NCBI GenBank assembly: GCA_029531795.1 | Contig: JAPEIS010000001.1 | Location: 2,728,001-2,792,000 of the forward strand | DNA from: Sclerotinia nivalis | Taxonomy: Eukaryota > Ascomycota > Leotiomycetes > Helotiales > Sclerotiniaceae | Length of the DNA: 64,000 bases | Direction of reading: 5' to 3' | Part shown: piece after piece, positions 35,643-46,588 of the stretch | Layout: each line of letters begins with the position of its first letter | Position numbering within the stretch: position 1 is the first letter of the stretch | Made by a program: the position numbers and the translations under genes | The notes under the pieces: generated by a model | What the model saw: the letters and a program-made list of their open reading frames with translations, nothing else | Told to the model about the DNA's origin: nothing | The model's database searches: none

Positions 35643-36650
35643 TTAAACAAGACTTCTTAGTTGATTCCAATCTAGTTGATTGCAGGAAATCTGTGATTCT
35701 TGGGGCTCAAAACTTTTCAAAAATCGGCGGGATCCCAAGAAATTCCAGTCACCAGGACGTTCGCCACTGGCCCGGCTACACTGATGCGCAAGCATGATGA
35801 GCAAGGCGAGTCTGTAGCAATGGATTTTCTTCGCCCATAATCCATGGACTTCCCTCCACAGATTATCTTGATCTACTAGATAAGCATGCGACAGTGGTGG
35901 AACCAACTGGTAGGATGAGCTGAAATTCGAGGTTGGGGCGTCTATGAAGTCCCAAAAAACTACTCCGAAACGTAATGTGCTCCTTTCTACATTTAAACTT
36001 GTCCCTGTCTCTTTTATCTCGTTCTCCACCGCCACTATATCCTCATAAACCTTGTCATGCTGAGAACCCGCTTCAGTATCTCCAGCTCGTGGCCCCTCAC
36101 CGCTTCTGGTTCGTCTACTCCTTCTTCCGGCAACATCTAGATAGTCAGGAGAAATGGTCACTTGTTGTGCTTGCTTGACCTAAAGTTCCGGACTGGGATT
36201 GTATGGCGTTTGCTTCTTGAAATGAGCAAGCATTCGGCAAGAGCTTGAATCATGAAGATTGACAACATGGTGAGAAAAAATATTTTTTTTCCACTTTATC
36301 AGCAGTACGTTGATAGGTCTCCGTTAGCCTCTCCATAAGAGGTTCGCTCTCGGAAGCTGGCTCTCATTTTCTTATGGTTTACGCTGCCTGGTTTGTAAAG
36401 CTTTTCAGCAGCACAAATAGTATGGACATCAGGTGCCGGTAGTTCGTTTAGTACGCTTTTCCGGGATAATGGCTCCGCATTCATGTGGCGGAGGAAGAAA
36501 GAATGATGGAGCAGCAAGAGTAGAGGACTGTGATTGCTCGGGCCGAACAAATCCTGCTGTCTCTCGTACTTCAGATCGCTGATGCATGAGGTCATATATT
36601 CGTCGAGCGCAAGAAGTTCTATTTAAGCGGGCGCTGCAAGATGATTGCAC
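35643..36650 (-). pseudogene. Broken coding-like stretch, possibly a decayed or unresolved gene
   Basis: Several minus-strand open segments with coding-like composition lie end to end but in different frames. From 36650: RRIYDLMHQRSEVRETAGFV and on to about 36430. Around 36360-36280: LMERLTETYQRTADKVEKK. Then from about 36233: KKQTPYNPSPEL, a TAG, then VKQAQQVTISPDYLDVAG continuing to 35643. The last segment has no ATG. A TAG after CTT sits exactly where a CAG-to-TAG change or a splice acceptor (CTTTAG) would be. It may be a decayed gene or a lineage-specific intron-containing gene. No known domain recognised. Confidence 0.3.
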
Positions 36651-38095
36651 GGCACATAAGGCGTTTTGTTGATGCCATGACTTTTGTTTATGGTAACCGA
36701 TTGTCCTCCATTGGTGCTCGGTGCTCCAATCTAGTATTGTTCAATAGTCATTATGCGACCTCAAGCGTTATCCTCGCCCGAGCCAACCTAAGAAGATTAT
36801 GGTCTTGTTAGCCGAGAGTAAAACCCAAAAGCCGGCCCCGAGTACATGCCAAATATGGATCACGAATGTGGATGAAGAGAAGCGCAACAAGAGGATGCAA
36901 ATTGATTATATTATCCACTATTCAAACACAATCTGCAATATTGAGTGTTGCGAGTCTAGTGTACATGTGACTCCGAAGCTTTTTCAGATATCTCTGTGAT
37001 GAATCTAGAGCTTTGTTACATCCTATGAATGGAGTAGAAAAATTGGTAACTTGTCCAAATACACAGCTCAGCAACAATTCAATTTCAAACAGTTCCGTAT
37101 TCCAAAGGTGGTGTCCACCCGGAAGGTTATGAAACAATTGATCTGAGATACATCATCATTCAAAGTCTTGAGTCATACACATTCGTTATAGCTGAAAATC
37201 TCTTCATGGGACCAGATCATCCTCATCAGGATAAATGATACTATTCAAATGTCTAGAAAATTGAAAAGCTGTTGGTGAATCACATCTTGACATTGAAGAA
37301 TGAAGTTGCGAGCGTTATTATGTTGTCATGTTGTGTAGACAATATTGAAACAAAAGGAATGAAAATGGGTAAGAAGGAAAATTTCTATAACACAAGATTG
37401 AGGGGTGGGAGAGTATAAAAATATGTGCGAATACCCGACAAGAGGGCGGTAGGCTTTGGCAAAAGAACAGTGAGTGCACTTACTACCACATACCTTCTTA
37501 CAATTTTCATCTATCATTATCAATCCTCAAAATACCATTGAACAATACTTAATACGGAATTTCTGTCATTGCATTAGACTTCTTAAAGACAAGAGAGCCT
37601 AGCATTGGAAAAGACATTTGGAGATAGGTACCCATCTATTTTCTGATATTCATCTTAGGTACCAACCAGATTGAAAGATGTCGGGTCTCTCTTCCCATGG
37701 AGTAGGTAGGTACGTTAAAGAGTATATCTGAGGATAATAAATTTTCATGATGTTGTGTATCTAATACGAAAGCAATGTTGTGACTGTATTGTGGTTTCTT
37801 AGATTCAAGAAAGAGCAACCAACATGAATCTAACTAAAGGGTCCGTCTAGGTGTTCTCTATCTAATTTAATGAATTGGCGAATCCAACATCTTTTCCTGG
37901 GCCAATTTATAAGTTTTTGAAGTGGCTCCATAGTGTTCATCTGTGCGAACAACATGTAAATGAAAAGCTCGTGAAAACATTATTTATATTAGCAGGAATC
38001 AATCAATACGTATATGTGTTATCTCAAAGTTGCACTGGAACTTTTTTGGTATTCTTGGATGTTTTACTACTTCAAATTTACAGTGATGCATCTAT
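36651..38095. other. Gene-poor intergenic region
   Basis: About 1.4 kb of AT-rich DNA downstream of valyl-tRNA synthetase. I see no gene, tRNA or clear repeat. Confidence 0.45.
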
Positions 38096-41000
38096 CTACT
38101 CTAGCTTTAAAGTCTCGAACTGCTTTATAGTCTCCTCAAAACCACGCTGTTCGGTTTCAAGATCTGCCAGCTTCTTCCTCTCTATTTCTTGCAGCTCCTT
38201 GCTAACTTTCTCTTGGTATGCGGGATCATCAAGAATCTTTCTCTGTCTCTCAACACCTGCACGAGTCTTCTCTAGCTTCTTTGCTGCCTTTTGAATCTCA
38301 CCATCAATGTCTACGCGGCCTTTGACATGCAAGAAGACAGCGGCAGCGGATGACACGGAGAATACTACACATCCAGCTGGGCGAGCATCGGTTGAGGAGA
38401 GTACTTCCAAGGACGATACACCTTTACCGGACAAAGACTTTATAGACTGGACTTGAGATGTGACTGTGGAGTGGGAGGTAGTATCGTAGGCTTGAACGAA
38501 CACTAGAACAACATGTCAGTATGGATCCTTCTGTTATAGCCTGCTGATATCAACTTACCTTTTCCTTCATCTTTAAGCGAGTATTCAGACATCAAAGACC
38601 GAATACCCTTGGATACGCCCAGTACAAGCTCATAAGCTGCTTCAGATGCAGGATCATCTAAGCCTGCTTCATAGACTGGGTATTTTGCAAGAACGATAGA
38701 CGGGGTCTTGTCTTCTGGACGTCGAGGAAGTCGTTGCCAGAGCTCTTCGGTCAAGAAAGGCATGTAAGGATGAATCATGGTCAAAGCACCTTCGAGAGCA
38801 GTGTACAAAGTGTCAGTAGCAGATCTCTTCTCCTCTTCGGTGCCGTCTTGAAGAATTGCTTTAGAGTTTTCAATGTACACATCGCACAACTGGTTGTACC
38901 AATATTGGTAAACAGCAGTTGTTGAACGCATGAATTCACGGTCTTCGAGATTTTGGTTGATTTCTTTCGCAGCCATTGTCATCTTATGCAAGATCCAGCG
39001 CTCAGACAAAGATTCCTTGCCTGTGAGCTTTGCAGTCTTTTGCGGAACGAAATCAGCGGGCAATTTTCCAACCACGTATTTTGTCGCTTGATAGATCTTG
39101 TTGCAGAACTTTCGGTATCCGTGAATGACCTTGATGTCGAATGCAATATCCCCCCCACCAGTTGTGTAGGACACTAACGCAAATCGCAAAGCATCGGTAC
39201 CGCATTCTGGAATCCCATCAGGGAAAGCGGTTTTCTGATACTTCTTCGCCTTCTCAACTTCGGCAGGGGCAAGGTTACCGACCAAAAGCTTGGCATGTAA
39301 ATCCTCAAGGGCGATACCTTGGATTACATCTTGAGGATCGATGACATTGCCTAATGATTTCGACATCTTTCTACCATCAGAGTCTCGAACCAAAGAATGA
39401 CAGTATACCTCTGTGAACGGCACTTTGCCAGTCATCTTGATGCCAAACATAATCATTCGAGCAACCCAGAAGAACAAAATATCCCAGCCAGTCTCGAGTA
39501 CTGATGTTGGGTACAGTTTTTCGAAATCGTTTGTCTTGTTTGGCCAACCCATAGTAGCAAAAGGCCAGAGACCAGATGAGAACCAGGTATCCAAGACATC
39601 CTCGTCTCTCTTGAGCGTGAAAGTCTTACCGGGAAGAGCCTTCTTGGCCTTGATTTCTGCTTCCTCTTGTGTTCTGCCGGCGAACCACCGATCACCATTA
39701 CTCTCATCGTTCTCATCACCTTCGATTTGAGCAAAGTACATAGGTGCTTGATGACCCCACCACAGCTGTCTGGATAAGCACCAATCATTTATATTCTCCA
39801 TCCATCGAAGATAACTCTTCTCAGCTGATTCGGGCTTGATCTTGATCTCGCCAGACTTCACAACCTTGATAGCTTCATCTGCCATTTCTCTCATCTTCAT
39901 CCACCACTGCGGCTTCAACATTGGCTCAATCACATCCTTCGATTTTTCACACAGCGGGACAGTCATCGGATTGTCTTTCTTATCAACGTATAGACCAGCC
40001 TTCTTTAGGTCTTCCTGGATAGTGTAACGAACATCGAAACGCTTTTGCCCGGCGTAAGGGCCTGCATTGTCGTTCATCTTACCATCATCGGTCAAGATAT
40101 TGATGAACTCAAGGTTATGTCGTTGACCAAGAGCAAAATCATTCGGGTCGTGAGCTGGAGTAATCTTGACAGCACCGGTACCAAAGTCCTTTTCAACATA
40201 GGTATCGGCAACGATTGGCATTAGTCGTCCTTCAATGAAAGGGTGAATGGCATTCTTTCCAACAAGATGTGTGTAACGAGCGTCGTCAGGATGGACTGCA
40301 ATACCAGTATCACCTAACATGGTTTCAACACGAGTTGTAGCAACCTCAATCTTTTCCTCGGATCCTTCAATTTGATACTGGAAATGAACGATGACTCCAA
40401 ATTCCACTTTCTTATCGTATCCTGGCACATCAATAAGTGTGCGGCCCGCAAGTTCTTTGTTAGTTACCTCGAGATTCGAAAGAGAAGTATTTAGTTTTGT
40501 GCACCAGTTCACGAGTCTGTTGGCTCTATAAATGATACCCTCCTCGTGCAGTGTTACAAATGTTTCTGTAACAGCGGCGGAGAAATTCTCGTTCATCGTG
40601 AAAGCTTCACGGGTCCAATCGAAGGATCCACCCATTCTACGAAGAACGGCGTTGATCTTTCTATGATATTCATCCTTCCAATCCCAGACAGTCTCAACGA
40701 ACTTGGGTCTTCCAAGATCATGACGAGTCTTTTGCTCGCGGCGCCACAACATATTCTCAACAACGCTCTGAGTCGAAATACCGGCGTGATCACACCCTGG
40801 AAGCCAAAGTGTTGTCTTGCCATGCATACGGTTCCAACGAATGAGTAAATCTTGCAAGGCGTTGGGAAGAGCATGTCCCATATGTAAATTTCCGGTAACA
40901 TTCGGCGGTGGCTCGACGATTACAAAGGATCCTTCTGGTTTGACTTCTCCATCTGCTGTGAATTCTGGCTTGAAAAAGCCTTCCTTCTCCCACCATGAGT

Positions 41001-41694
41001 ACCAAGCTGATTCGACAGCAATTGGATTATATGCCTTGTACTGAGGGTCGTCGAAAGATTTTATAACTGTACAAACCAATTAGCTTGTTAATGGGACATG
41101 ACTCCACAATTTGATTGCCATACTCTTTTTTTCTCCTTCTGGAGTATCCTCGACGTATTTTGGCAAGACTTCCTCAGCAGCCTTCTTCTCAGCTTTGGCT
41201 TTCTTCTCCTTGTTCTTGCTCGGTGCAGCTGAAGCAGCACTTGCCTGTTGGGCTTGCTTTTTTTGGTCAAACTTAGCTTGTTTCTCGGCCTTCTTGCGTT
41301 CTCTCTCAACTGTGCAGCAGAGAATTAGCTTGTGGGACTCTTTGCACATAGACGGAACTCATACGCTCTTTCTCGCTTTTTACTTTCTTTTCTCCCTCAA
41401 CGGCTACAGGAGCCGCGTTTTGTCCTGGCACATGTGAACCGGTTGCGCTGGATTCTGCTGCATTTGCAAGTGCAGCTTTGGTTTCGTTTGAGACCGCAGG
41501 TGGCTGCCCTGTGACTGGACCAGTCTCTTCCCCCACTGCCAGTCAGTTCTAGTCAGCTGTAGATCCGGACACTCTATAATGTTGCAGTCCTTACTTGGAT
41601 TGTACGACGCAGCGTTGGTAGCCATTCTGATAGTGGGAGTAAGATTTAAGATACTTCTGTAAGGCGACCTGCGCACACAGAGCGCCCTGAACAA
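38096..41694 (-). CDS. VAS1: Valyl-tRNA synthetase, likely cytosolic and mitochondrial forms
   Basis: Five exons, 41694-41595, 41535-41365, 41309-41124, 41066-38559 and 38502-38096, give 1123 residues from the first ATG. It charges tRNA-Val with valine. The HIGH motif is HMGH at about residue 214 ([10 protein letters not shown]) and KMSKS is at about 719 ([11 protein letters not shown]). The editing domain lies between them ([27 protein letters not shown] before it). The anticodon-binding and C-terminal coiled-coil domains follow, ending in [15 protein letters not shown]. Two in-frame starts exist: [14 protein letters not shown] at 41694 adds 23 Arg/Ser-rich residues lacking acids, as in a mitochondrial presequence; [10 protein letters not shown] at 41625 would be cytosolic. 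A Lys/Glu-rich extension ([17 protein letters not shown]) precedes the core, as in eukaryotic enzymes. Confidence 0.97.
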
Positions 41695-42191
41695 AGGTCG
41701 AGACGTCTTGAAAGCGTCTTTGTGTAAAATTGAGAAGAATCAAACAAAGTTTGTAGATACTTTGGGAATTGTTTTGACAGTTTCAACATCCAAATTAAAA
41801 TGTGACTCGAACTTGGGCAAATCACCCCTCGTGTGGCTTGTGACTGGACTGACGCCCACCAGCCACATAAGGCTGACTAACTTTTGGAAGCTCAAAACTT
41901 GATCATCATCTTCATTCGATCGATCACCTCTCACCGGTTTGTTTTTCTTATTCTTCGAGCTATTTAATATTTATAATACTTAGTATTCGTTAAGATCTCT
42001 AATGGGGGTGTCAATTTTGGCATGAGACAATCAAGGTTTTTCTTGTAAAGACATTTATTTCTATCAGGTAGTACTTGACCAGCCCGGTGGCCATTCATTC
42101 ATTCATTCATTCATCGGTCCCAAAGCTAGAGTGCTTCATGCTATAAATCTCTCTTATTGATGTGTCCGCTGTGGAAGAGCATATATACAAG
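41695..42191. other. Divergent promoter between VAS1 and the MutL homologue
   Basis: 497 bp shared by two diverging genes. Includes a (CATT)n tract at 42092-42114, about 80 bp before the MutL start. Confidence 0.45.
42092..42114 (+). repeat. (CATT)n short microsatellite
   Basis: Nearly six perfect CATT units in the promoter region of the MutL homologue. Confidence 0.9.
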
Positions 42192-44957
42192 ATGACAATA
42201 AATGCATTGTCGGACTCAACAATTCACCTCTTAGGTTCTTCTCAGGTTCTTACCACGCCTATATCTCTCATCAAGGAGCTCATTGACAATGCCCTTGATG
42301 CCAAAGCTACGAGTATTGATATTCTTATTTCTCAAAATACCATTGATAAGATAGAAGTTCGCGATAATGGAGATGGTATTCAGCTCGATGATCTCGATGC
42401 GTTGGGGAGGCGGGGTCACACTTCCAAATTGACAACCTTCACGGAGCTCAGGAATCTAGGTGGCAGAAGTCTAGGGTTCCGAGGAGAGGCACTAGCATCT
42501 GCTTGCCAACTTGGAGATGTCTCAATAACCACAAAGACGGATGGCCAGCCAGTTGGCACGTGTGTAAAATTGAAGGCTATGGGTGGAATTCAATCACAAT
42601 CTCGAACTTCCCATCCTATTGGAACAACAGTTTGTGTAATGAACTTCATGTCGAAGTTACCTGTTAGGAAACAAACAGCCCTGAAAGAAGCACCAAAGAC
42701 GATTGGTAAAATTCAAGAGCTGGTACAGAGGTATGCTCTAGCACGACTTTCAATCAAGCTTACCCTCAAAATTGTAAAGGGTACCAAGGGTGCATGGTCG
42801 TACGCACCTCGTCCACATGGTGGCATCAAAGATTCAGTGTCTCTTGTTATTGGTCGAGACGCTGCCTTGCAATGTTCTGAAACGTCAATGATATTTTCTG
42901 ATTCGCCTGACCATCACGAGGGCTTGAATGTTCCCGCTGGTGTTGGTACTGCAAACGAGGTGGCGACTTCTCATTTTTGCCTTGAAGCTTTCCTCCCCAG
43001 AAATGATGCGGACCAGAATAAGTTAGGAAAGGGACAATATTTATCCGTTGATTCCAGGCCAGTAGCATCCGAGAAGGGGACCATGAAGAAGATCATAACA
43101 ATTTTTAAGAAATATCTCCGAAGTGGGTTAGCGGCAGACTCTTCTTCAGAGAAAATCAAGAATCCCTTTATACGTCTCAACATTGTCTGCCCTGAAGCAA
43201 GTTATGATCCCAATGTTGAACCCGCTAAGGATGACATCATTTTCGAGAACGAGAAGCTTGTGCTGGAAGCGGCAGAGAAGATGTTCAATAATTTTTATGG
43301 AGAGTGCGATACGGTCATATCCAGACTAGCAAAGAACAACATTGAGACTAATTCCGCTGGATTTGATATCCTTCTTGCCCGAAACACTCAGCAGGATTCT
43401 CCAACACCGTCAGCTATTGTCAACGCACCATTGACACCCAAAGACACTCATTTTGTCACTAGCTCCAATTCAAACATTATGTCCAACGTTGGTCCCGTAA
43501 CTGCTAACGATACCTCCAGCATGGCAGAGTCCGAGAATAGTGAGGTGTCCGAGGAATCAAGCGCCCTTTGGATGAATCGAAAATGGGGATGTGACATGTC
43601 TCAGGACTACACAGAATACACAGATGATTTCTGTCGTCGAACTTCTGTTAATAAAATACAGAAGCAATATGGCTTGAACAGCAATCTGCAGCCTGTTTCC
43701 ACGGATTCGAATCCTTGGGTCATTGCTAAAATGACCGCTCCAATCCAAGATGAAACTGCCACAAGTTCGAACACCATCAACACAAATTCAAGCTCGGATA
43801 TATTGCTAAATTCGACTGAGAACGTTTCTCCTGAAGTCATGTCACCTCAGCGTGTTACTGCTGCTGTTCCATCTCCGCAAAGCCGACGAATTGACAAATC
43901 CAACGCCAGCCTAGCAGATATTTTACAGTCGCACTCCAACTTTAGGAGACATGTTCACGACAGTCTTATGCAATCTGCTGATTTTACAGATCCAATCACA
44001 GAGAATGATTTGCCCGTAATCCACCACCGGCATAATCACCTGAATAGTAACGGTTTCACTACGGCTACGAATTTTGTTGAAATATCTCTAATGTCGCCGC
44101 CAAATACATCTCCAAATATGCAGCAGCAGAAGCAAACGAGGGGCCAAGGACTAAACAAACCCTTTGTACCTCCTTTCCGAACACCGAACTCTAGCGGTGT
44201 TTCTGTTGGCCTTGTTCAAACACAGCTAGGACTTCCTTACCAGCCCTTTATCGTACAAAGAGAGGCACGCGACCCACCTACTGCCGCCGCGACCTCAGAT
44301 CCGGAAGCACAGCAGACGGACCCTGAGTTGGAGTGGGCTATGGACTTCGAACATAGAAAAGAGAACGCTACTCGCCGCCGAAGAGACGAGCTTCAAGCTA
44401 TGCGAGAGACATTTCAGCAGCCATCCGCTACGGGCCAGGCCTGTTCCCGACAATCTCCTCACAAGAATCGTTACAATGCTGCTTTGGCCAGCCTTGAAAG
44501 ACCCAGAGAGAGTTTAACGGAGTTTTCTCCGGAGACGAACAGTAACGGAGTGAAGGCTTCCCTTCCAGATAGCGATCCTCGGGGCTACTTGATGAAGAGG
44601 CAGAAATCCTTTTCTGTTCTATCTAGCATCACAGGAGGCCCTCGGAAGTTGAAGCGGGCTCAGACTTTACGCCTTCCCCTAGAATCGATACCTGCAGACT
44701 TAGAAATCCATCGTCTTCTCCAAACGGTCCCGAGTGGTATTGAGAGTATCTCAAAGCTTGTGTCGGAGACATCAAAGCAGGACACTTATGTTCGCCGAGG
44801 AATGCAAGCCATCGGCCTTGAGGTGGCTGCTACAGATAGGGAGGCCGTGGGAAAGAAATTGTATCAAGTGGTTGAGGCATGGATGAATTCAGGAAGAGGA
44901 GAGAAGTGTGATGTTGAATTTATATTTGGTGGACTGGATTCGCTTCATGGTGCTTGA
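42192..44957 (+). CDS. MutL-family DNA mismatch repair protein (Mlh2/Pms1-like)
   Basis: Single exon, 921 residues from the ATG at 42192; the 10 codons before it have no ATG. The GHKL ATPase is complete: KELIDNALDAKAT (catalytic Glu29, Mg-binding Asn33), RDNGDGI (58-63), GRRGHTSK (72-79) and LGFRGEALAS (94-103). The transducer domain follows to about residue 350 (KLPVRKQTALK, GQYLSVDSRPV). A long Ser/Asn-rich disordered linker spans about 400-800. The C-terminal dimerisation-like region (DLEIHRLLQTVPSGIESISK) lacks the DQHA-x2-E-x4-E endonuclease motif of Pms1/PMS2, so it probably acts as an accessory MutL partner, as yeast Mlh2 does with Mlh1. Orthology to Mlh2 is inference from that absence and from ATPase wording. 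Confidence 0.88.
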   Translation: MTINALSDSTIHLLGSSQVLTTPISLIKELIDNALDAKATSIDILISQNTIDKIEVRDNGDGIQLDDLDALGRRGHTSKLTTFTELRNLGGRSLGFRGEALASACQLGDVSITTKTDGQPVGTCVKLKAMGGIQSQSRTSHPIGTTVCVMNFMSKLPVRKQTALKEAPKTIGKIQELVQRYALARLSIKLTLKIVKGTKGAWSYAPRPHGGIKDSVSLVIGRDAALQCSETSMIFSDSPDHHEGLNVPAGVGTANEVATSHFCLEAFLPRNDADQNKLGKGQYLSVDSRPVASEKGTMKKIITIFKKYLRSGLAADSSSEKIKNPFIRLNIVCPEASYDPNVEPAKDDIIFENEKLVLEAAEKMFNNFYGECDTVISRLAKNNIETNSAGFDILLARNTQQDSPTPSAIVNAPLTPKDTHFVTSSNSNIMSNVGPVTANDTSSMAESENSEVSEESSALWMNRKWGCDMSQDYTEYTDDFCRRTSVNKIQKQYGLNSNLQPVSTDSNPWVIAKMTAPIQDETATSSNTINTNSSSDILLNSTENVSPEVMSPQRVTAAVPSPQSRRIDKSNASLADILQSHSNFRRHVHDSLMQSADFTDPITENDLPVIHHRHNHLNSNGFTTATNFVEISLMSPPNTSPNMQQQKQTRGQGLNKPFVPPFRTPNSSGVSVGLVQTQLGLPYQPFIVQREARDPPTAAATSDPEAQQTDPELEWAMDFEHRKENATRRRRDELQAMRETFQQPSATGQACSRQSPHKNRYNAALASLERPRESLTEFSPETNSNGVKASLPDSDPRGYLMKRQKSFSVLSSITGGPRKLKRAQTLRLPLESIPADLEIHRLLQTVPSGIESISKLVSETSKQDTYVRRGMQAIGLEVAATDREAVGKKLYQVVEAWMNSGRGEKCDVEFIFGGLDSLHGA

Positions 44958-45225
44958 TTGTGTTGTAAGAATATGGATTAGGCGGGAAGGTAGCATATAT
45001 GGCTTACACATGGCGTTTTGCTGATTTGAAATACCCATTTGCTTTCGTAGCGGTTGTGTTTTAATATAGATTATCAAAAGCTTTTTGTTGCTCTTGCATT
45101 TAGTAAGACATTTTAATGTATTCTATAGAAAGAGATCGCTGCTGCTTGATTGCAATAAACGATTTAATACATCGAGTCCTAATAAAAAGTGACATGTTCT
45201 AATTTGCATATACCCCTCTAACATT

Positions 45226-46588
45226 CTATTTGTCGTCTACCAATGCCTTGAAAGCTTGCAATAAATCATCTCTTAAATCTTCCCATCCCTCAATTCCCAC
45301 ACTGACTCGCAGCAATTTTCGATCAATAGTCGCATCCGACATTGCCCTCCACTCAATCAAACTTTCTACACCCCCCAAACTTGTCGCGTGATGAAACAAT
45401 TCTAGCTTACTTGGCAACTTCTTCGCAAGCGCCTCTTCTTTTAGAATGATAGAAAACACAGGACCAAACCCATTTGGCATCTGCTTCAATAACCACCCAT
45501 CCTTAATATCCTCTTCTTGCAAACTCGCGTGCACAATCTTAAGCACGACTTTCCTCACCACCTCCGTTTCCGCATCATTAGATTTCAAAGCGTCGTCTAA
45601 CCAAGAAACAATCTTTTGAGCTGAAGCAGATTGTTGCTTGACGCGAATTTCCAAAGTTCGAACGCTGCGGATCCCGAGCCATCCTTCCATGGATCCCATC
45701 ACATTTCCCAGAACGGTCCGTTCTTCTTCTAAACCATGAAACCAACCTTTCTCGATGTGTTTGGGATTCACGGCGAGAATACCACATAGCATATCGGAAT
45801 GTCCGCCTACATACTTGGTGCCGCTATGCATGACGATATCCGCACCCCAGAGAAAGGGGTCTTGAAGTGGCGGTGGGCCAAATGTAGCATCAACGGTCAA
45901 AAACGCACCGCGCGAATGAGCCTTTTCGGCAAAAGCAGCGAGGTTGTAGGCGGTTCCTTGTGGATTCAATGGTGTTTCCACGTGAATGATATCGCCTGGT
46001 TGAAGATCCTCGGCAGGACAATCCAATGGGATTTTCTTGAGTCCGGTGAGCTTTTTGTGGATATCAATGACGCCATGACAGCCATGATATCCCTCACCAA
46101 TAGAAATGCGTTTTGGGTTGAGATAAACCAAGAGCGCGTGGAAGGCGGAAAGACCAGATGCGTAGGTTAGTGTGGGGCCTTTGAGGATACTGCTAAGGAT
46201 TGCTTCGAAGCGCGTGGTATTTGGTGCGGTATGTCTGGAATAGACATGACCGTCCTGAGGTGCATGTGGCTATAGAGTGGCATCAGCATCATCCGATGGA
46301 TAACTATGAAAAAGATGAAAACTTGAAATCGAGAAGAGATGGGTCATGTGACTGGATTGAATGCGGGGTACTCACATCCAGATCACTCAATGCAACGAGA
46401 TCATCTGGGTTATTGCTGTAGCGGAAAGTGGTGGATACGTGGAGAGGTGGTGCAACATCTTGACCTTTGTTGAGGAAATCGTCTGCATGGATGGTTTGAG
46501 AAGAAAGTGATAACGAGGAGAGTCCGTGATCGGAGGTGTGATCTTTAAGATCCTGTTGACCATTGAGGCCAGGTTGGGAAGTTGCCAT
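45226..46588 (-). CDS. PLP-dependent Cys/Met metabolism enzyme (cystathionine gamma-synthase/lyase family)
   Basis: Two exons, 46588-46376 and 46269-45226, give 418 residues, typical of the family. The start is MATSQPGLNG. The PLP lysine is Lys223 in MHSGTKYVGGHSD, the aspartate that binds the pyridine nitrogen is about Asp198 (TVDATFGPP), and YSRHTAPNTTRFE matches the phosphate-cradle Tyr-Ser-Arg. ASGLSAFHALL is the usual glycine-loop segment. Family members run transsulfuration: cystathionine gamma-synthase, beta-lyase, gamma-lyase or methionine gamma-lyase. The closest budding-yeast wording is the YHR112C type. Substrate cannot be read from sequence. No organelle signal is evident; the AKI-type or SKL ending is absent (ends ALVDDK). 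Confidence 0.92.

Noticed and set aside
35643..36161. 172-residue open frame as an intact gene
   Set aside because: It has no ATG start and no domain; treated as part of a broken stretch instead.
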